Assembly (NCBI GenBank): GCA_902797305.1
Contig: CADBSK010000042.1
Location: 1 to 48,494 of the forward strand
Length of the DNA stretch: 48,494 bases
Reading direction: 5' to 3'
Source: an uncultured Spirochaetaceae bacterium
GTDB lineage: Bacteria > Spirochaetota > Spirochaetia > Treponematales > Treponemataceae
Numbering within the stretch: the stretch's first letter is position 1; each line of letters begins with the position of its first letter. Below the pieces are notes generated by a model. That model ran no database searches. It saw only the letters and a program-made list of their open reading frames with translations, and was not told where the DNA came from. Both the position numbers and the translations under genes were made by a program. This document shows positions 1 through 7,914 of the stretch, in pieces.

Positions 1-863
1 ACCATTGCAAGAATGGAAAGCTCGTCAAAGCGGGCGTAAACTGCCCAGCCTGCCATGCAGTCTGCCCCGAAGCGATTTATGTAACGCTGCATGAAGGTGT
101 TGGAAAAGTTAAGGAGCAGGCTGGAGATTGCCCCAGGCAGTCCGATTTTAACTATGGAAAGCAGAGCAAAAGATGAAAAATGCGATTTTAATCTGGTGGC
201 AGGAGAAAATCTCTGTTCTTGAAGCTGGCGCATCAAAAGAATAAAGGCAAGCAGGGCGGAAAATGCCTCTGAAATTACTGTGGCAAAAGCTGCACCTTTT
301 AATCCCCTCTTAAAAATCAGGATGAAAATAAAATCCAGGACTATGTTCAGAGCTACGGAAAGCACAAGAATGTAAAAGGCCTTTTTTGAATCTCCCAGAG
401 CCCGTAAAAATCCTGCGCAAAGGTTATAAAACAAAATGAAAATTACCCCGGAAAAATAAATCCTCAGGTATAAGACTGCCTGAGTAAAAACCTGGTCGGG
501 TACGGCAATCATTTTAAGCATTAGGGGAGAAATTGTAATTCCAAAGGCGGTAAGGAGAAGTCCTAAAATTACAGATGAAAGCATGGCTGTTCGGACTGTG
601 GTCAAAAGCCTGTCCTTGTCTCTTGCTCCGTAGGCCTGGGAAATTACGACTCCAGCTCCGTTTGCAAGTCCGTTAAAAAATCCTGTCACCGTAAAAATTA
701 TGTTACCGCTTGCCCCTATTGCAGCCAGAGACAGACTTCCAAGGTAATTTCCCACGATAAAGCTGTCTGTCAGGCTGTAAAAAAGCTGAAAGAGGTTCCC
801 GAACAAAAGAGGAAGTGAGAATTTTATGAAAACCGGAATTATCCGGCCCTGAGTCATATCCAT
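1..863 (-). CDS. MATE family efflux transporter, partial (C-terminus beyond window)
   Basis: About 287 residues are visible, read from an ATG at 863 to the window edge without a stop or frameshift. The N-terminus (MDMTQGRIIPVFIKFSLPLL) and the segment around LFYSLTDSFIVGNYLG are typical of MATE/NorM-type sodium- or proton-driven exporters, with repeated hydrophobic segments throughout. Only 18 bp separate its start from the stop of the ABC ATPase upstream on the same strand, so it is probably the last gene of that ABC operon. If so, an exporter is expressed with the importer, perhaps to expel a by-product; that role is inference. A stop codon lies five codons before the chosen ATG, so the start cannot move far. 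Confidence 0.88.
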   Translation of the reverse strand, partial: MDMTQGRIIPVFIKFSLPLLFGNLFQLFYSLTDSFIVGNYLGSLSLAAIGASGNIIFTVTGFFNGLANGAGVVISQAYGARDKDRLLTTVRTAMLSSVILGLLLTAFGITISPLMLKMIAVPDQVFTQAVLYLRIYFSGVIFILFYNLCAGFLRALGDSKKAFYILVLSVALNIVLDFIFILIFKRGLKGAAFATVISEAFSALLAFILLMRQLQEQRFSPATRLKSHFSSFALLSIVKIGLPGAISSLLLNFSNTFMQRYINRFGADCMAGWAVYARFDELSILAM

Positions 864-881
864 TGCGGGAAAAAGGCCTTT

Positions 882-1664
882 CTAAATATTATACTCTGGT
901 TCCAGAGAAACAAAGCGGGAAAGAAAGAGACGGGTTCTTTCTTCTTTCGGATGGAAAAATATTTCTTCCGGGCTTCCTTCTTCCACTACGACGCCGCCAT
1001 CCATAAAGTAAACCTTGTCTGCTACTTCCCGGGCAAAACTCATTTCGTGAGTAACGATAATCATTGTGATGTTTTTTTCTGCAACCTTTTTTATAAGCTG
1101 AAGGATTTCCCCGACAAGCTCCGGATCAAGGGCACTTGTAGGTTCATCAAAAAGGATGATGTCGGGGTTTAAGGCAATGGCACGAGCAATTCCTGCCCGC
1201 TGCTGCTGACCGCCGGAAAGTTTACTCGGGTAATAATCCAGTCTGTCAGAAAGGTTTACCCAGTCCAGGGCTTCAAGGGCAATTTTTTCTGCTTCCCTTT
1301 TGTTAACGCGACGGGCGATTGTAAGACCCGCCATTACGTTTTCCAGAACTGTCATGTTGGAAAAGAGGTTGTAGTTTTGAAAAACAAAGGCAGTTTTTTT
1401 TGTCAGCTCAAGAACTGTTTTTTTTATAGGCCTTGCAGAGTCAACTCTTATTCCTCCAAGATTTACGATTCCGGAATCTGCTTTTTCCAGAAAATTGATG
1501 GTGCGTAAAAAGGTTGTTTTTCCGGAGCCGCTTGGGCCAAGAATTACGGCAACTTCTCCTTTTTTTACTTCAAGACTGACGCCTTTTAGAATCTCGTTCT
1601 GTCCGAATTTCTTTTTTATGTTTTCTACTTTAAGCAAAGGCTCTTTTTTATCTGATTTATTCAT
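882..1664 (-). CDS. Polar amino acid ABC transporter ATP-binding protein (importer 1)
   Basis: This is a 260-residue ATPase of the HisP/GlnQ class that powers uptake through the two permeases encoded just before it. Walker A is GPSGSGKT (about residues 43-50), the ABC signature is LSGGQQQR, and Walker B is IILFDEP followed by TSALDPE; the switch His is in [11 protein letters not shown]. Length and motif spacing are normal. It is the fourth gene of a minus-strand run of binding protein, permease, permease, ATPase, then MATE. The substrate cannot be read from the ATPase. Family membership is certain; an amino acid or amino-acid-like sulfur compound is the likely cargo by context. Confidence 0.93.
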   Translation of the reverse strand: MNKSDKKEPLLKVENIKKKFGQNEILKGVSLEVKKGEVAVILGPSGSGKTTFLRTINFLEKADSGIVNLGGIRVDSARPIKKTVLELTKKTAFVFQNYNLFSNMTVLENVMAGLTIARRVNKREAEKIALEALDWVNLSDRLDYYPSKLSGGQQQRAGIARAIALNPDIILFDEPTSALDPELVGEILQLIKKVAEKNITMIIVTHEMSFAREVADKVYFMDGGVVVEEGSPEEIFFHPKEERTRLFLSRFVSLEPEYNI

Positions 1665-1691
1665 ACCTGCTTCCTCATAATTTGTGCGATT

Positions 1692-2411
1692 TTATACAAT
1701 TTCCCTTCTGAATTTTTTGCTGTAGTTTTCATACCTGCGCAGGGCAAACTCCACAAAAATATTTATAATCCAGTAAATTACTGCGGCTGCAAGATAGGCT
1801 TCAAAAAACATGTATGTGGTTTCTGCAGGTTTTGTACAGCCAACCATAATGTCTACAACTCCTATTGCCACAACAACGGAAGAGTTTTTTATGCAGCCTA
1901 AGATTAGGTTTGTAAGGTGAGGCAGAGCCGCTGGTATCAGTTGGGGAATTATTACATGAAAGACAAGCTGATATTCCTTCATTCCTATGCTTTTTCCGGC
2001 TTCCCACTGACCTTTATCAATAGAAAGAAGGGAACTTCTCATTACCTCTTCCATTCCGCAGATTTGTCCCAGAGAAAGGGCAAAAACTGCAATCCACAAA
2101 ATATTTATGTCCTGAATGGAAGTCTTCCAGTGGAAAAACTTCTGCCAGCTTCCATAAAACAAAAGGAAAATCATATTATAAATAAGGAGTGCAACTACAA
2201 CCGGTATTCCACGATAAATTGTTACAAAGCCCGCAATAATCTGGCTTGCAATTTTTACTTTTTTAAATCTGATGTAAGCAAGAAAAGTTCCGATTATCAG
2301 GCCAGAAGCAAGGGGAATTAAAACAAGTCCCAGAGTGTTCGGGATGTAGATGATTCCGTTTTTGAAGCTGTCAATAAAGCATGCAAAATCTATTTCCATT
2401 GCTATCTCCAT
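1692..2411 (-). CDS. Polar amino acid ABC transporter permease (importer 1, second permease)
   Basis: A 239-residue inner-membrane permease of the HisM/GlnP type. The EAA loop that docks the ATPase is visible as GQWEAGKSIGMKEYQLVFHV followed by IIPQ. Hydrophobic segments occur near residues 25-45, 55-80, 100-120 and 205-225. The start ATG lies inside the end of the preceding permease gene (10-bp overlap), which suggests translational coupling. A second in-frame Met four codons later is an alternative start. Together with the neighbouring permease it would form a heterodimeric channel. Confidence 0.92.
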   Translation of the reverse strand: MEIAMEIDFACFIDSFKNGIIYIPNTLGLVLIPLASGLIIGTFLAYIRFKKVKIASQIIAGFVTIYRGIPVVVALLIYNMIFLLFYGSWQKFFHWKTSIQDINILWIAVFALSLGQICGMEEVMRSSLLSIDKGQWEAGKSIGMKEYQLVFHVIIPQLIPAALPHLTNLILGCIKNSSVVVAIGVVDIMVGCTKPAETTYMFFEAYLAAAVIYWIINIFVEFALRRYENYSKKFRREIV

Positions 2412-3085
2412 TTTTCCAGGGATTTTTCTACTTTTGAAAATAAAAAATTCAAGAGCAGACTTATAATCACATAAATTACAAGGGCTATCAGATAGGGCTC
2501 AATATAATGACCCGAAAAAGTTCCTACAGCCTTTGCCCGTCCCAGAACATCCATAATTCCTAAGAGGTAAACCAGGGAGGTTCCCTGAAATAGTCCAACA
2601 AAGTCATTTCCAAAGGCAGGAAGCACAATTCTTACCATCTGGGGAATAATTACATGAGTATAGGTTTGAAGCTTTCTGAATCCCAGGCTTCTGGCGGCTT
2701 CAATCTGTCCCGGAGGAATTGCTTCTATAGAGCTTCGAAACATTTCCCCTACAAAGGCGGCCTGATTCAAGCCGTAGGCTATGTAAGCAAAAACAAGCTT
2801 TGGCCAGCGGACGGCGTTTATCCCGAAAATCAGCAGGAGCCTTGGAACAAAATAGTAGGAAAGCATAAGCTGCACAATAAGAGGCGTTCCCCTCATAAAT
2901 GAAATAAAAACCGTTACAAACTGATATAAAAGCGGTGTTTTTTTCATTCTGACTTCGCTTATCAAAAGTCCAAGAATAATTCCTGCAAAATCAGAAATAA
3001 AAACAACCTTTACTGTCACCCATAGGCAGGGAAGAATCTGTATGACTGCACTGCCCATTCTCTGCCAGCTAAAATAATCGATCAT
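2402..3085 (-). CDS. Polar amino acid ABC transporter permease (importer 1, first permease)
   Basis: A 227-residue permease of the same family as its downstream neighbour, with the EAA loop GQIEAARSLGFRKLQTYTHV then IIPQ. It lies 23 bp after the binding-protein gene and overlaps the next permease by 10 bp. The motif FMRGTPLIVQL is typical of the polar amino acid permease family. Two different permeases in one operon imply a heterodimeric translocator, unlike importer 2 in this window, which has a single permease gene. Confidence 0.92.
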   Translation of the reverse strand: MIDYFSWQRMGSAVIQILPCLWVTVKVVFISDFAGIILGLLISEVRMKKTPLLYQFVTVFISFMRGTPLIVQLMLSYYFVPRLLLIFGINAVRWPKLVFAYIAYGLNQAAFVGEMFRSSIEAIPPGQIEAARSLGFRKLQTYTHVIIPQMVRIVLPAFGNDFVGLFQGTSLVYLLGIMDVLGRAKAVGTFSGHYIEPYLIALVIYVIISLLLNFLFSKVEKSLEKWR

Positions 3086-3108
3086 ATAGCTATTCCCTGC
3101 CCTAGATT

Positions 3109-3921
3109 TTATTCAGATTCTGTGTAGTCGCCGCCGATTACATCAATAGAAATCTGTCTGAGCTTTCCAGAAGATTTGAGCTGGCGGATTGCACTGTCAA
3201 ATGCGTCTCTTAGCTCAATGTTGCCCTTCTGGAAAAGAAAGTATGTGCTGGACTGCTGGATCGGCTTTCCTGTAATTTTCAGGTGTGCATTGTATTTTTC
3301 GTTTAATTCCTGAACGTCACGCTTTGTCCTTACGGCAAAATCCCATCTTCCGCTGTTCAAGCCCGCAACAGTTTCATCTGTAGAAACGCTGACAATGTCA
3401 ATTTTGATTTCTTTTCCCGGGTGTTTTTTATTAAAATCTTCCAGATACCAGATTCCGTTGTCTCCAGGAGGTTCAATGGCTGTTTTTCCCGACAGGTCTT
3501 CAAGAGATGAAACTCCCTGAATTCTTTCCGGCACTGTGATGTAGGTTACAAAAGTTGTGTATGTTTCCTTTGTAAACTCATATTTTGATGCACGGTCAGG
3601 ATTGTATTCAATCTGCTGGGCAATAACGTCGTATTTTTTCTGGGAAAGTGAAGAAAAAAGGCTTGCGAATTCAGTTGCTTCAAATTCAAACTCGTATTCA
3701 GGTAAAAGTTCGTCAATTGCCTTAAGTACTTCAAGCTCGTAACCTGCAGGCTTTCCTTTTTCATCAATGTAGCAGTATGGCTTGTAGGCGTTCCCCACAC
3801 CAACATAGAGCTTCTTTACCTTTGGCTTTGCATTCTTGTCTTTTTTTGCCGCAAATGCGCTGGAAACAAGGACTGCAGAAATCAGTAAAAGAAAAATAGA
3901 TTTTAAGAGATTTTTTTTCAT
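3109..3921 (-). CDS. Periplasmic substrate-binding protein, SBP_bac_3 family (importer 1)
   Basis: A 270-residue solute-binding protein. A signal peptide is clear: MKKN, a hydrophobic core, then cleavage near SSAFA-AKKDK. The mature part begins KKLYVGVGNAYKPYCYIDEK and has the family hallmark GYELEVLKAI. SQKKYDVIAQQIEYNPDRASKYEFT matches the D(V/A)I...PDRA..Y.F region of family 3 binding proteins. It is first in a binding protein-permease-permease-ATPase-MATE operon. Upstream is a copy of the ACCTA-N9-TAGGT inverted repeat, linking it to the Rrf2/NifB promoters elsewhere in the window. The ligand is unknown; the sulfur link is inferred from this shared site. Confidence 0.92.
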   Translation of the reverse strand: MKKNLLKSIFLLLISAVLVSSAFAAKKDKNAKPKVKKLYVGVGNAYKPYCYIDEKGKPAGYELEVLKAIDELLPEYEFEFEATEFASLFSSLSQKKYDVIAQQIEYNPDRASKYEFTKETYTTFVTYITVPERIQGVSSLEDLSGKTAIEPPGDNGIWYLEDFNKKHPGKEIKIDIVSVSTDETVAGLNSGRWDFAVRTKRDVQELNEKYNAHLKITGKPIQQSSTYFLFQKGNIELRDAFDSAIRQLKSSGKLRQISIDVIGGDYTESE

Positions 3922-3974
3922 ATAGCACCTCGAAGATTAAAATTTGCACTTAAAAAAGTGCATGGCAGGTAATT

Positions 3975-3993
3975 ACCTATCACGGTGCTAGGT
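3975..3993. promoter_or_regulatory. Putative Rrf2-family operator, site A (ABC importer 1)
   Basis: A perfect ACCTA-N9-TAGGT inverted repeat about 54 bp upstream of the binding-protein start. It overlaps a 12-bp palindrome AGGTAATTACCT on one side. On the minus strand a plausible promoter, TTAGAC-N16-TATATA, ends right at the operator, so a bound repressor would block initiation. The leader between operator and gene also has a 7-bp stem hairpin (TGCACTT/AAGTGCA, 3945-3962). The same 5-9-5 layout recurs at five other places in the window. Confidence 0.7.
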
Positions 3994-4097
3994 ATATAAT
4001 TTTTTTGAGTCTTAGTCTAATATAAAAATTTAATGGGGGTTATATTAAATTTCTATAACTGACAGGCGGAAGACTGCTGCATATAATCTGGATGGAT

Positions 4098-4706
4098 CTA
4101 AACCAAATCCCGGATTCTGTACTTTACGCCGATTTTTTCGCAAAGTTTGCGGCATTTTTCCTCATCATCCTTTGTGATTGTGGTAGAAACTGTGGTCATA
4201 GTAACTGAAGGTATGATTTTTGCTGCTTCTTCTGCAAAAAAAATCATTTCAGCATGGGCATTTTTGAATTTTGGGCGGACATTTTTTTCGTAGATCTCCG
4301 GATTGCTGGAGTTCAGGCTTATGCTTATTGCATCAATGAGACCTTTCAGGGAAGGAATGATGTCTTTTTTGTTAACGAGATTTCCAAGGCCGTTTGTATT
4401 GAGGCGGACAGGCTTATTGCATACTGATTTAATAAAGGCTGCGGTCTTTACAAGTACATCCAGGGCTTCTGTAGGCTCTCCGAATCCGCAGAAAACAAAT
4501 TCTGTAAAGGAATCAAGGTCTTTTGTAAGCAGGGCAGCCTTTACATCCTCAAAAGTCGGTTCGTGATCCAGCCATAGAGAATCTTTTGTGTAAAAATCAG
4601 GTTCCTTCTGGCGGATGCAGAAAGTACAGGCGCAGGGGCAGCGGTTTGTAAGGTTTATGTAAAGTCCTGTGTGAACAGGATAAAGTATGTTCATTTCTTT
4701 TTTCAT
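4098..4706 (-). CDS. Small radical SAM protein (TatD-associated type)
   Basis: A radical SAM protein of about 202 residues. The [4Fe-4S] motif is CPCACTFC (C-x3-C-x2-C) in LTNRCPCACTFCIRQKEP, followed by FCGFGEPTE (the GGE-like SAM motif). The overall pattern, including YPVHTGLYINLTNRC and LWLDHEPT, resembles the TatD-linked radical SAM family; no tatD gene is nearby. I chose the ATG at 4706 because AGGAG lies about ten bases before it; a TTG 24 bases upstream has no ribosome site. It is third in the operon RibD-like, NifK-like, radical SAM, some 50 bp after NifK. A role in maturing that NifK/NifD pair or its cofactor is possible but unproven. The substrate is unknown. Confidence 0.82.
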   Translation of the reverse strand: MKKEMNILYPVHTGLYINLTNRCPCACTFCIRQKEPDFYTKDSLWLDHEPTFEDVKAALLTKDLDSFTEFVFCGFGEPTEALDVLVKTAAFIKSVCNKPVRLNTNGLGNLVNKKDIIPSLKGLIDAISISLNSSNPEIYEKNVRPKFKNAHAEMIFFAEEAAKIIPSVTMTTVSTTITKDDEEKCRKLCEKIGVKYRIRDLV

Positions 4707-4756
4707 AAGAGGGATTCTCCTGCAAAACAAGGCTTTCTGTCAATAAAGGGAGTTTG

Positions 4757-6046
4757 TCAGTTGGAAGAATAAATGTCTTCTAAAAGCCTCAGGGCTCCTG
4801 AATACCCTGCTATACCGCTGTTTATAATTAAACGGCTTATAACGGGATACGAAACATTTACATAGCGACCTCCAATTTGCTTTGCTATCTCTTTTTCCCA
4901 GCTGCTTCCAATTACAAGTGGAATACCTTTAAAATCAAATTTTTTGATTTTATTGTGAATTTCGTCGCCGTCTATAGACCACTCTACATTCGCTTCTATT
5001 CCGTAATTCAGATTTCTGAACTCTGCTTCTATTTCTTTTCTGTATTTTTTTGGAGTATCATCTGTAATAAACTGAGTCAGAGGAAAGCTTCCCATGTCGT
5101 TTACAAGAAACTTTGTAATTGCAAGGGCATACTGAGCTTCGGAAACTACTGTAAATCTTTTTCCAAGGAGGTTTATTTCAAGAAATGTATCTGCAAAGCG
5201 CTCAAGATAGTAATAAAAGTCTCTTTCATTCTCTTCTATAACTTTTTCCACAAGGTTTTTGTCTGCCTGACAGAAATCCCCTACTTTTCTAAGAAATTTT
5301 CCGCTCTCACTGGCACCAATTGGAAGAATTGGATAGCGCAATAGCGGGATGGAAAATTCTTTTTCAAGATATTCAGCACTTTCACTTCCTGCCCAAGGCG
5401 AAACAAGGATTGTGTATTCTGCCTGGCGAACTTTTTTTATATTTTCTATTGAGCGACCAGGACCAAAAATCGTGTTTGGAGTAAGGCCAATTGACTGGAC
5501 TAATCTTTCAATCTCCCGAAGATTTCCAAGCCAAAATGGATCTTGCTGTGGAACTCCGGCAAATATATTTACTAGCCCCTTAATTTTTGGAGCCGGAGGA
5601 AGTTTTGTCAGATATTGTTGGAATATTGCACTTAAAATCCAGTCGTGTCCCTGATAGTTGTTTCCCTTAAAGCCTGGAGTTTTTGCCCATACAACATTTT
5701 TGCCTTGTTCTGCAAATTCTTCGGCTACTTCCTCAATGTCATCTCCTATAATTTCTGTTGTACAGCCAGAAAGAATTACAAAAAGCTCTGCGTCCATTAC
5801 CTTAAGAGCGTTTTCAACAGTATTGCGCAGCTTTTTAATGCCGCCGAATACGACTTCTTTCTCTCCCATAAGGGTACAAGGATAGACGTTTGCGGAATAA
5901 TGTCCGCCACTTCCGCTGTTATCGTTTAATTTGCTTGCACAACCGGGCCCTGAGTGCAGAATTGGAACTGCCCCCGGAATTGCTTGAACTGTCTGCATTG
6001 CTGTAAGAGCACATTTGAAGCGCGGCTGATCTATAATATTTAGCAT
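4757..6046 (-). CDS. Nitrogenase-like subunit, NifK type (second copy)
   Basis: A 429-residue member of the nitrogenase component 1 (NifD/NifK/NifE/NifN) superfamily. Three cysteines sit where the NifK P-cluster ligands do: C12 (FKCALTAMQTV), C36 (HSGPGCASKL) and C95 (LSGCTTEIIGDD), plus a further conserved C57 (VYPCT). It lines up nearly residue for residue at its N-terminus with the other NifK-like protein at 16716-18035. It is shorter than true NifK (about 520). It follows the RibD-like gene by 2 bp. Its likely partner, the second NifD-like subunit, is encoded divergently at the end of an ABC operon. It could be half of a second reductase or a NifEN-like scaffold for the other pair. Confidence 0.87.
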   Translation of the reverse strand: MLNIIDQPRFKCALTAMQTVQAIPGAVPILHSGPGCASKLNDNSGSGGHYSANVYPCTLMGEKEVVFGGIKKLRNTVENALKVMDAELFVILSGCTTEIIGDDIEEVAEEFAEQGKNVVWAKTPGFKGNNYQGHDWILSAIFQQYLTKLPPAPKIKGLVNIFAGVPQQDPFWLGNLREIERLVQSIGLTPNTIFGPGRSIENIKKVRQAEYTILVSPWAGSESAEYLEKEFSIPLLRYPILPIGASESGKFLRKVGDFCQADKNLVEKVIEENERDFYYYLERFADTFLEINLLGKRFTVVSEAQYALAITKFLVNDMGSFPLTQFITDDTPKKYRKEIEAEFRNLNYGIEANVEWSIDGDEIHNKIKKFDFKGIPLVIGSSWEKEIAKQIGGRYVNVSYPVISRLIINSGIAGYSGALRLLEDIYSSN

Positions 6047-6048
6047 TT

Positions 6049-6858
6049 TTACTTACCTCCATTAGTTTCATTATCTGCAGCAACAAAATCCTTTGGGCCT
6101 TTTCCGTATTTTTTTATCCATTCTTCCTTTTCCCATATTTTTTTCACTTTATAATGAAGCCATACTGCTCCTGATTTTTTATCTGCACGTACATCAATCA
6201 ATTCAAAAGAAACAGGAATATCTTCACTTAATCCTTCTTTTGCCATAAAAATTTGAGGACTAGTCGTAGAACCGTCTGCTCCAGCCGTAATGATGTAGCT
6301 TACTTCATCAACATATCCTTTACGAAGAAAAGTCCAGTTTAAACTTCCTCCGCCAGCAAGCTGCAATGTTTTAACCCCAAAAAGCCCTGTCATCTTTTCA
6401 AACATTATTTCAAAATCAACATCATCCTTTCCGCAAATTATGTAAGAAATTTTTTTTCGGCGAAGGAAATCTTTGTAAGCATTTGAGGCTTTTTCTGTAA
6501 TTACATCTACAATGTGGGAATGAACGTTAGCATAAAAAATTTCATTTTTCTCAAACCCAAGAATACCCTTACGGTCAAGAACAAAGCTGTAACGTTCTGC
6601 CTTTTCTACGGCAATATAATCGCCTTGAGGAACCTCGACTGCATTTAAGTCCAATTCAGGTTCCCTATGATATGTATAATCATTAAGAGCTGTGTTTGTT
6701 CCACTTAAATTTGCATCTGTTTTCCATACTTCGTTTGTAAATCCTATTTCTTTAAATAAGGGGGCCGCTGCGCTTTCTTCCGGCAGTTTGGTGAATTCTC
6801 CCCATATTTTTCCGTCCAGGCTTGTAAGCATGTGAATGTAAATAAATGGTCTTGCCAT
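6049..6858 (-). CDS. RibD C-terminal-domain (dihydrofolate reductase-like) reductase
   Basis: A 269-residue protein of the RibD C-terminal/pyrimidine reductase fold, which normally uses NADPH to reduce a sugar side chain in riboflavin synthesis. The N-terminal LTSLDGKI and the glycine-rich LQLAGGGSLNWTFL followed by YVDEVSYII are the family hallmarks. The deaminase domain of bifunctional RibD is absent and no other rib genes are near, so riboflavin synthesis is unlikely. It is first in the operon with the second NifK-like subunit, separated from it by 2 bp, which suggests coupled expression. AGGAGG precedes the ATG, and an Rrf2-type operator overlaps the start of the leader. It may feed electrons or process a substrate or product of the NifDK-like enzyme; that is inference. 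Confidence 0.82.
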   Translation of the reverse strand: MARPFIYIHMLTSLDGKIWGEFTKLPEESAAAPLFKEIGFTNEVWKTDANLSGTNTALNDYTYHREPELDLNAVEVPQGDYIAVEKAERYSFVLDRKGILGFEKNEIFYANVHSHIVDVITEKASNAYKDFLRRKKISYIICGKDDVDFEIMFEKMTGLFGVKTLQLAGGGSLNWTFLRKGYVDEVSYIITAGADGSTTSPQIFMAKEGLSEDIPVSFELIDVRADKKSGAVWLHYKVKKIWEKEEWIKKYGKGPKDFVAADNETNGGK

Positions 6859-6872
6859 CTTTTCCTCCTTTT

Positions 6873-6891
6873 ACCTATCGTTACAGTAGGT
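6873..6891. promoter_or_regulatory. Putative Rrf2-family operator, site B (RibD/NifK operon)
   Basis: A perfect ACCTA-N9-TAGGT inverted repeat lying between the predicted promoter at 6905-6934 and the AGGAGG ribosome site of the RibD-like gene. Its position just after the predicted transcription start suits a repressor. Confidence 0.72.
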
Positions 6892-6904
6892 AGTTGTATT
6901 GGCA

Positions 6905-6934
6905 AATATATATTTTTATCTTTTATTAAGTCAA
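6905..6934 (-). promoter_or_regulatory. Sigma-70-type promoter for the RibD/NifK/radical SAM operon
   Basis: On the minus strand the sequence reads TTGACT-N18-TATATT, close to the vegetative consensus. Operator site B lies about 14 bp beyond the -10 box. No alternative promoter of similar quality is visible before this gene. Confidence 0.5.
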
Positions 6935-6954
6935 TTCAATTTGGCTTTTTGGGC

Positions 6955-6980
6955 TATATGAGTTTTTTATAACTCATATA
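6955..6980. promoter_or_regulatory. Perfect 9-bp inverted repeat in the divergent intergenic region
   Basis: Arms TATATGAGT and ACTCATATA are separated by 8 bp. It sits upstream of a candidate rightward promoter (TTGGTC-N16-TATAAG, roughly 6993-7020), the usual place for an activator. A LysR regulator is encoded at the end of the other nitrogenase-like operon, so this is a reasonable candidate site for it. There is no run of T after a GC stem, so it is not a terminator. Confidence 0.45.
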
Positions 6981-7029
6981 AAAAAATTATATTGGTCAAA
7001 GAATAAAAAAACTTATAAGTTTTCACTGT

Positions 7030-7063
7030 CAGCGCTCAACCCTGGTTATCTGCCAGGTTGCTG
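7030..7063 (+). other. Stem-loop in the 5' leader of the second binding-protein gene
   Basis: The leader folds as CAG, a 4-nt bulge, CAACC, a bulged C, TGG, a 7-nt loop, then CCA GGTTG CTG. It lies about 33 bp before the start codon and downstream of the likely promoter. No T-run follows, so termination is unlikely. It may stabilise the transcript or be part of an RNA switch, but I could not match it to a known riboswitch class. Confidence 0.4.
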
Positions 7064-7096
7064 TAAATATTTCAATTAATTTTCATGGGGGTCTTT

Positions 7097-7897
7097 ATGA
7101 AAAAAATTTTATTCTTTTTACTATCTCTTACAGTTGTTGCATCCTCTGCTTTCTGTAAAGAGAAAAAAAATGCCAAAAATGAAGTTGTTCGTATTGCCAT
7201 TGAAGGTGGGTGGAAGCCTTACAACTTTGTAGATGAAAAAGGAAAAATAACAGGCTTTGATGTTGATGTTGTAAATGCAATTGCAGAAAGAATCGGTGGA
7301 TTGACCATTAAATTTGAACCTACTCCATGGGATGGAATGCTGGTTGCACTTTCTGCAGGCCGTTTTGATGCCGTAGCAAATGAAATTAAGAAAAATCCAG
7401 CCCGAGAAAAGCAGTATTTATATGCAAGTCAGCCTTACAACTACGACTATCCTGCTCTGATTTTTAAGAATACTACAAAAATCAAGTCAGCACAGGATCT
7501 TTTTGGTAAAACTGTAATTGTTGGTGGGGGGTCTTCTTATGCAGAATGGGTTGAAAAGTTCAACAAAGAAAACGGTAACAAAATTAACATTGTATATGCC
7601 GGCGACACAGCAACCGCAGCCATTTTTGCAGAAGTACTTTCTGGCCGTGCAGATGTAACAATTGATGGTCCCGTTGCCGCAGGTGTCTTTATCAACGAGC
7701 GTAAGGAACCTTTGTCTTACATTCCTGCAGATCCAGACCTTCTTAATCCTGCATACTTGATTTTTGCAAAAAATAAAAAAGGAGAAAGAATCAGAGCTCT
7801 CTTTGATCAGGGACTAGAAGAAATCCGCGCAGACGGAACCCTTTCTAAACTAGCAATTAAATGGTTTGGTAGCGATACCACAGTTAAAAGCAAATAG
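7097..7897 (+). CDS. Periplasmic substrate-binding protein, SBP_bac_3 family (importer 2)
   Basis: A 266-residue binding protein. The start at 7097 is preferred because GGGGG sits five bases before it; an upstream in-frame ATG at 7085 overlaps that ribosome site. The signal peptide is MKKILFFLLSLTVVASSAFC, then KEKKNAKNEV. Cys at the junction could be lipidated, although AFC is a poor lipobox. GFDVDVVNAIAERIG and SAGRFDAVANEIKKNPAREK match the family 3 pattern. It starts the operon binding protein-permease-ATPase-NifD-like, so a nitrogenase-like subunit is made with this importer. The ligand may therefore be the substrate of the enzyme, but nothing in the sequence names it. Confidence 0.92.
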   Translation: MKKILFFLLSLTVVASSAFCKEKKNAKNEVVRIAIEGGWKPYNFVDEKGKITGFDVDVVNAIAERIGGLTIKFEPTPWDGMLVALSAGRFDAVANEIKKNPAREKQYLYASQPYNYDYPALIFKNTTKIKSAQDLFGKTVIVGGGSSYAEWVEKFNKENGNKINIVYAGDTATAAIFAEVLSGRADVTIDGPVAAGVFINERKEPLSYIPADPDLLNPAYLIFAKNKKGERIRALFDQGLEEIRADGTLSKLAIKWFGSDTTVKSK

Positions 7898-7914
7898 AAG
7901 ATACGAGGAAAGAT

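Noticed and set aside
4877..5344. A 155-residue plus-strand ORF opposite the second nifK-like gene
   Set aside because: It is a shadow frame on the reverse of a conserved coding region, with no ribosome site and no recognisable motif.
7021..7096. A SAM- or other sulfur-related riboswitch in the importer 2 leader
   Set aside because: Only one bulged hairpin is visible; no multi-helix junction or pseudoknot of a known class could be recognised.
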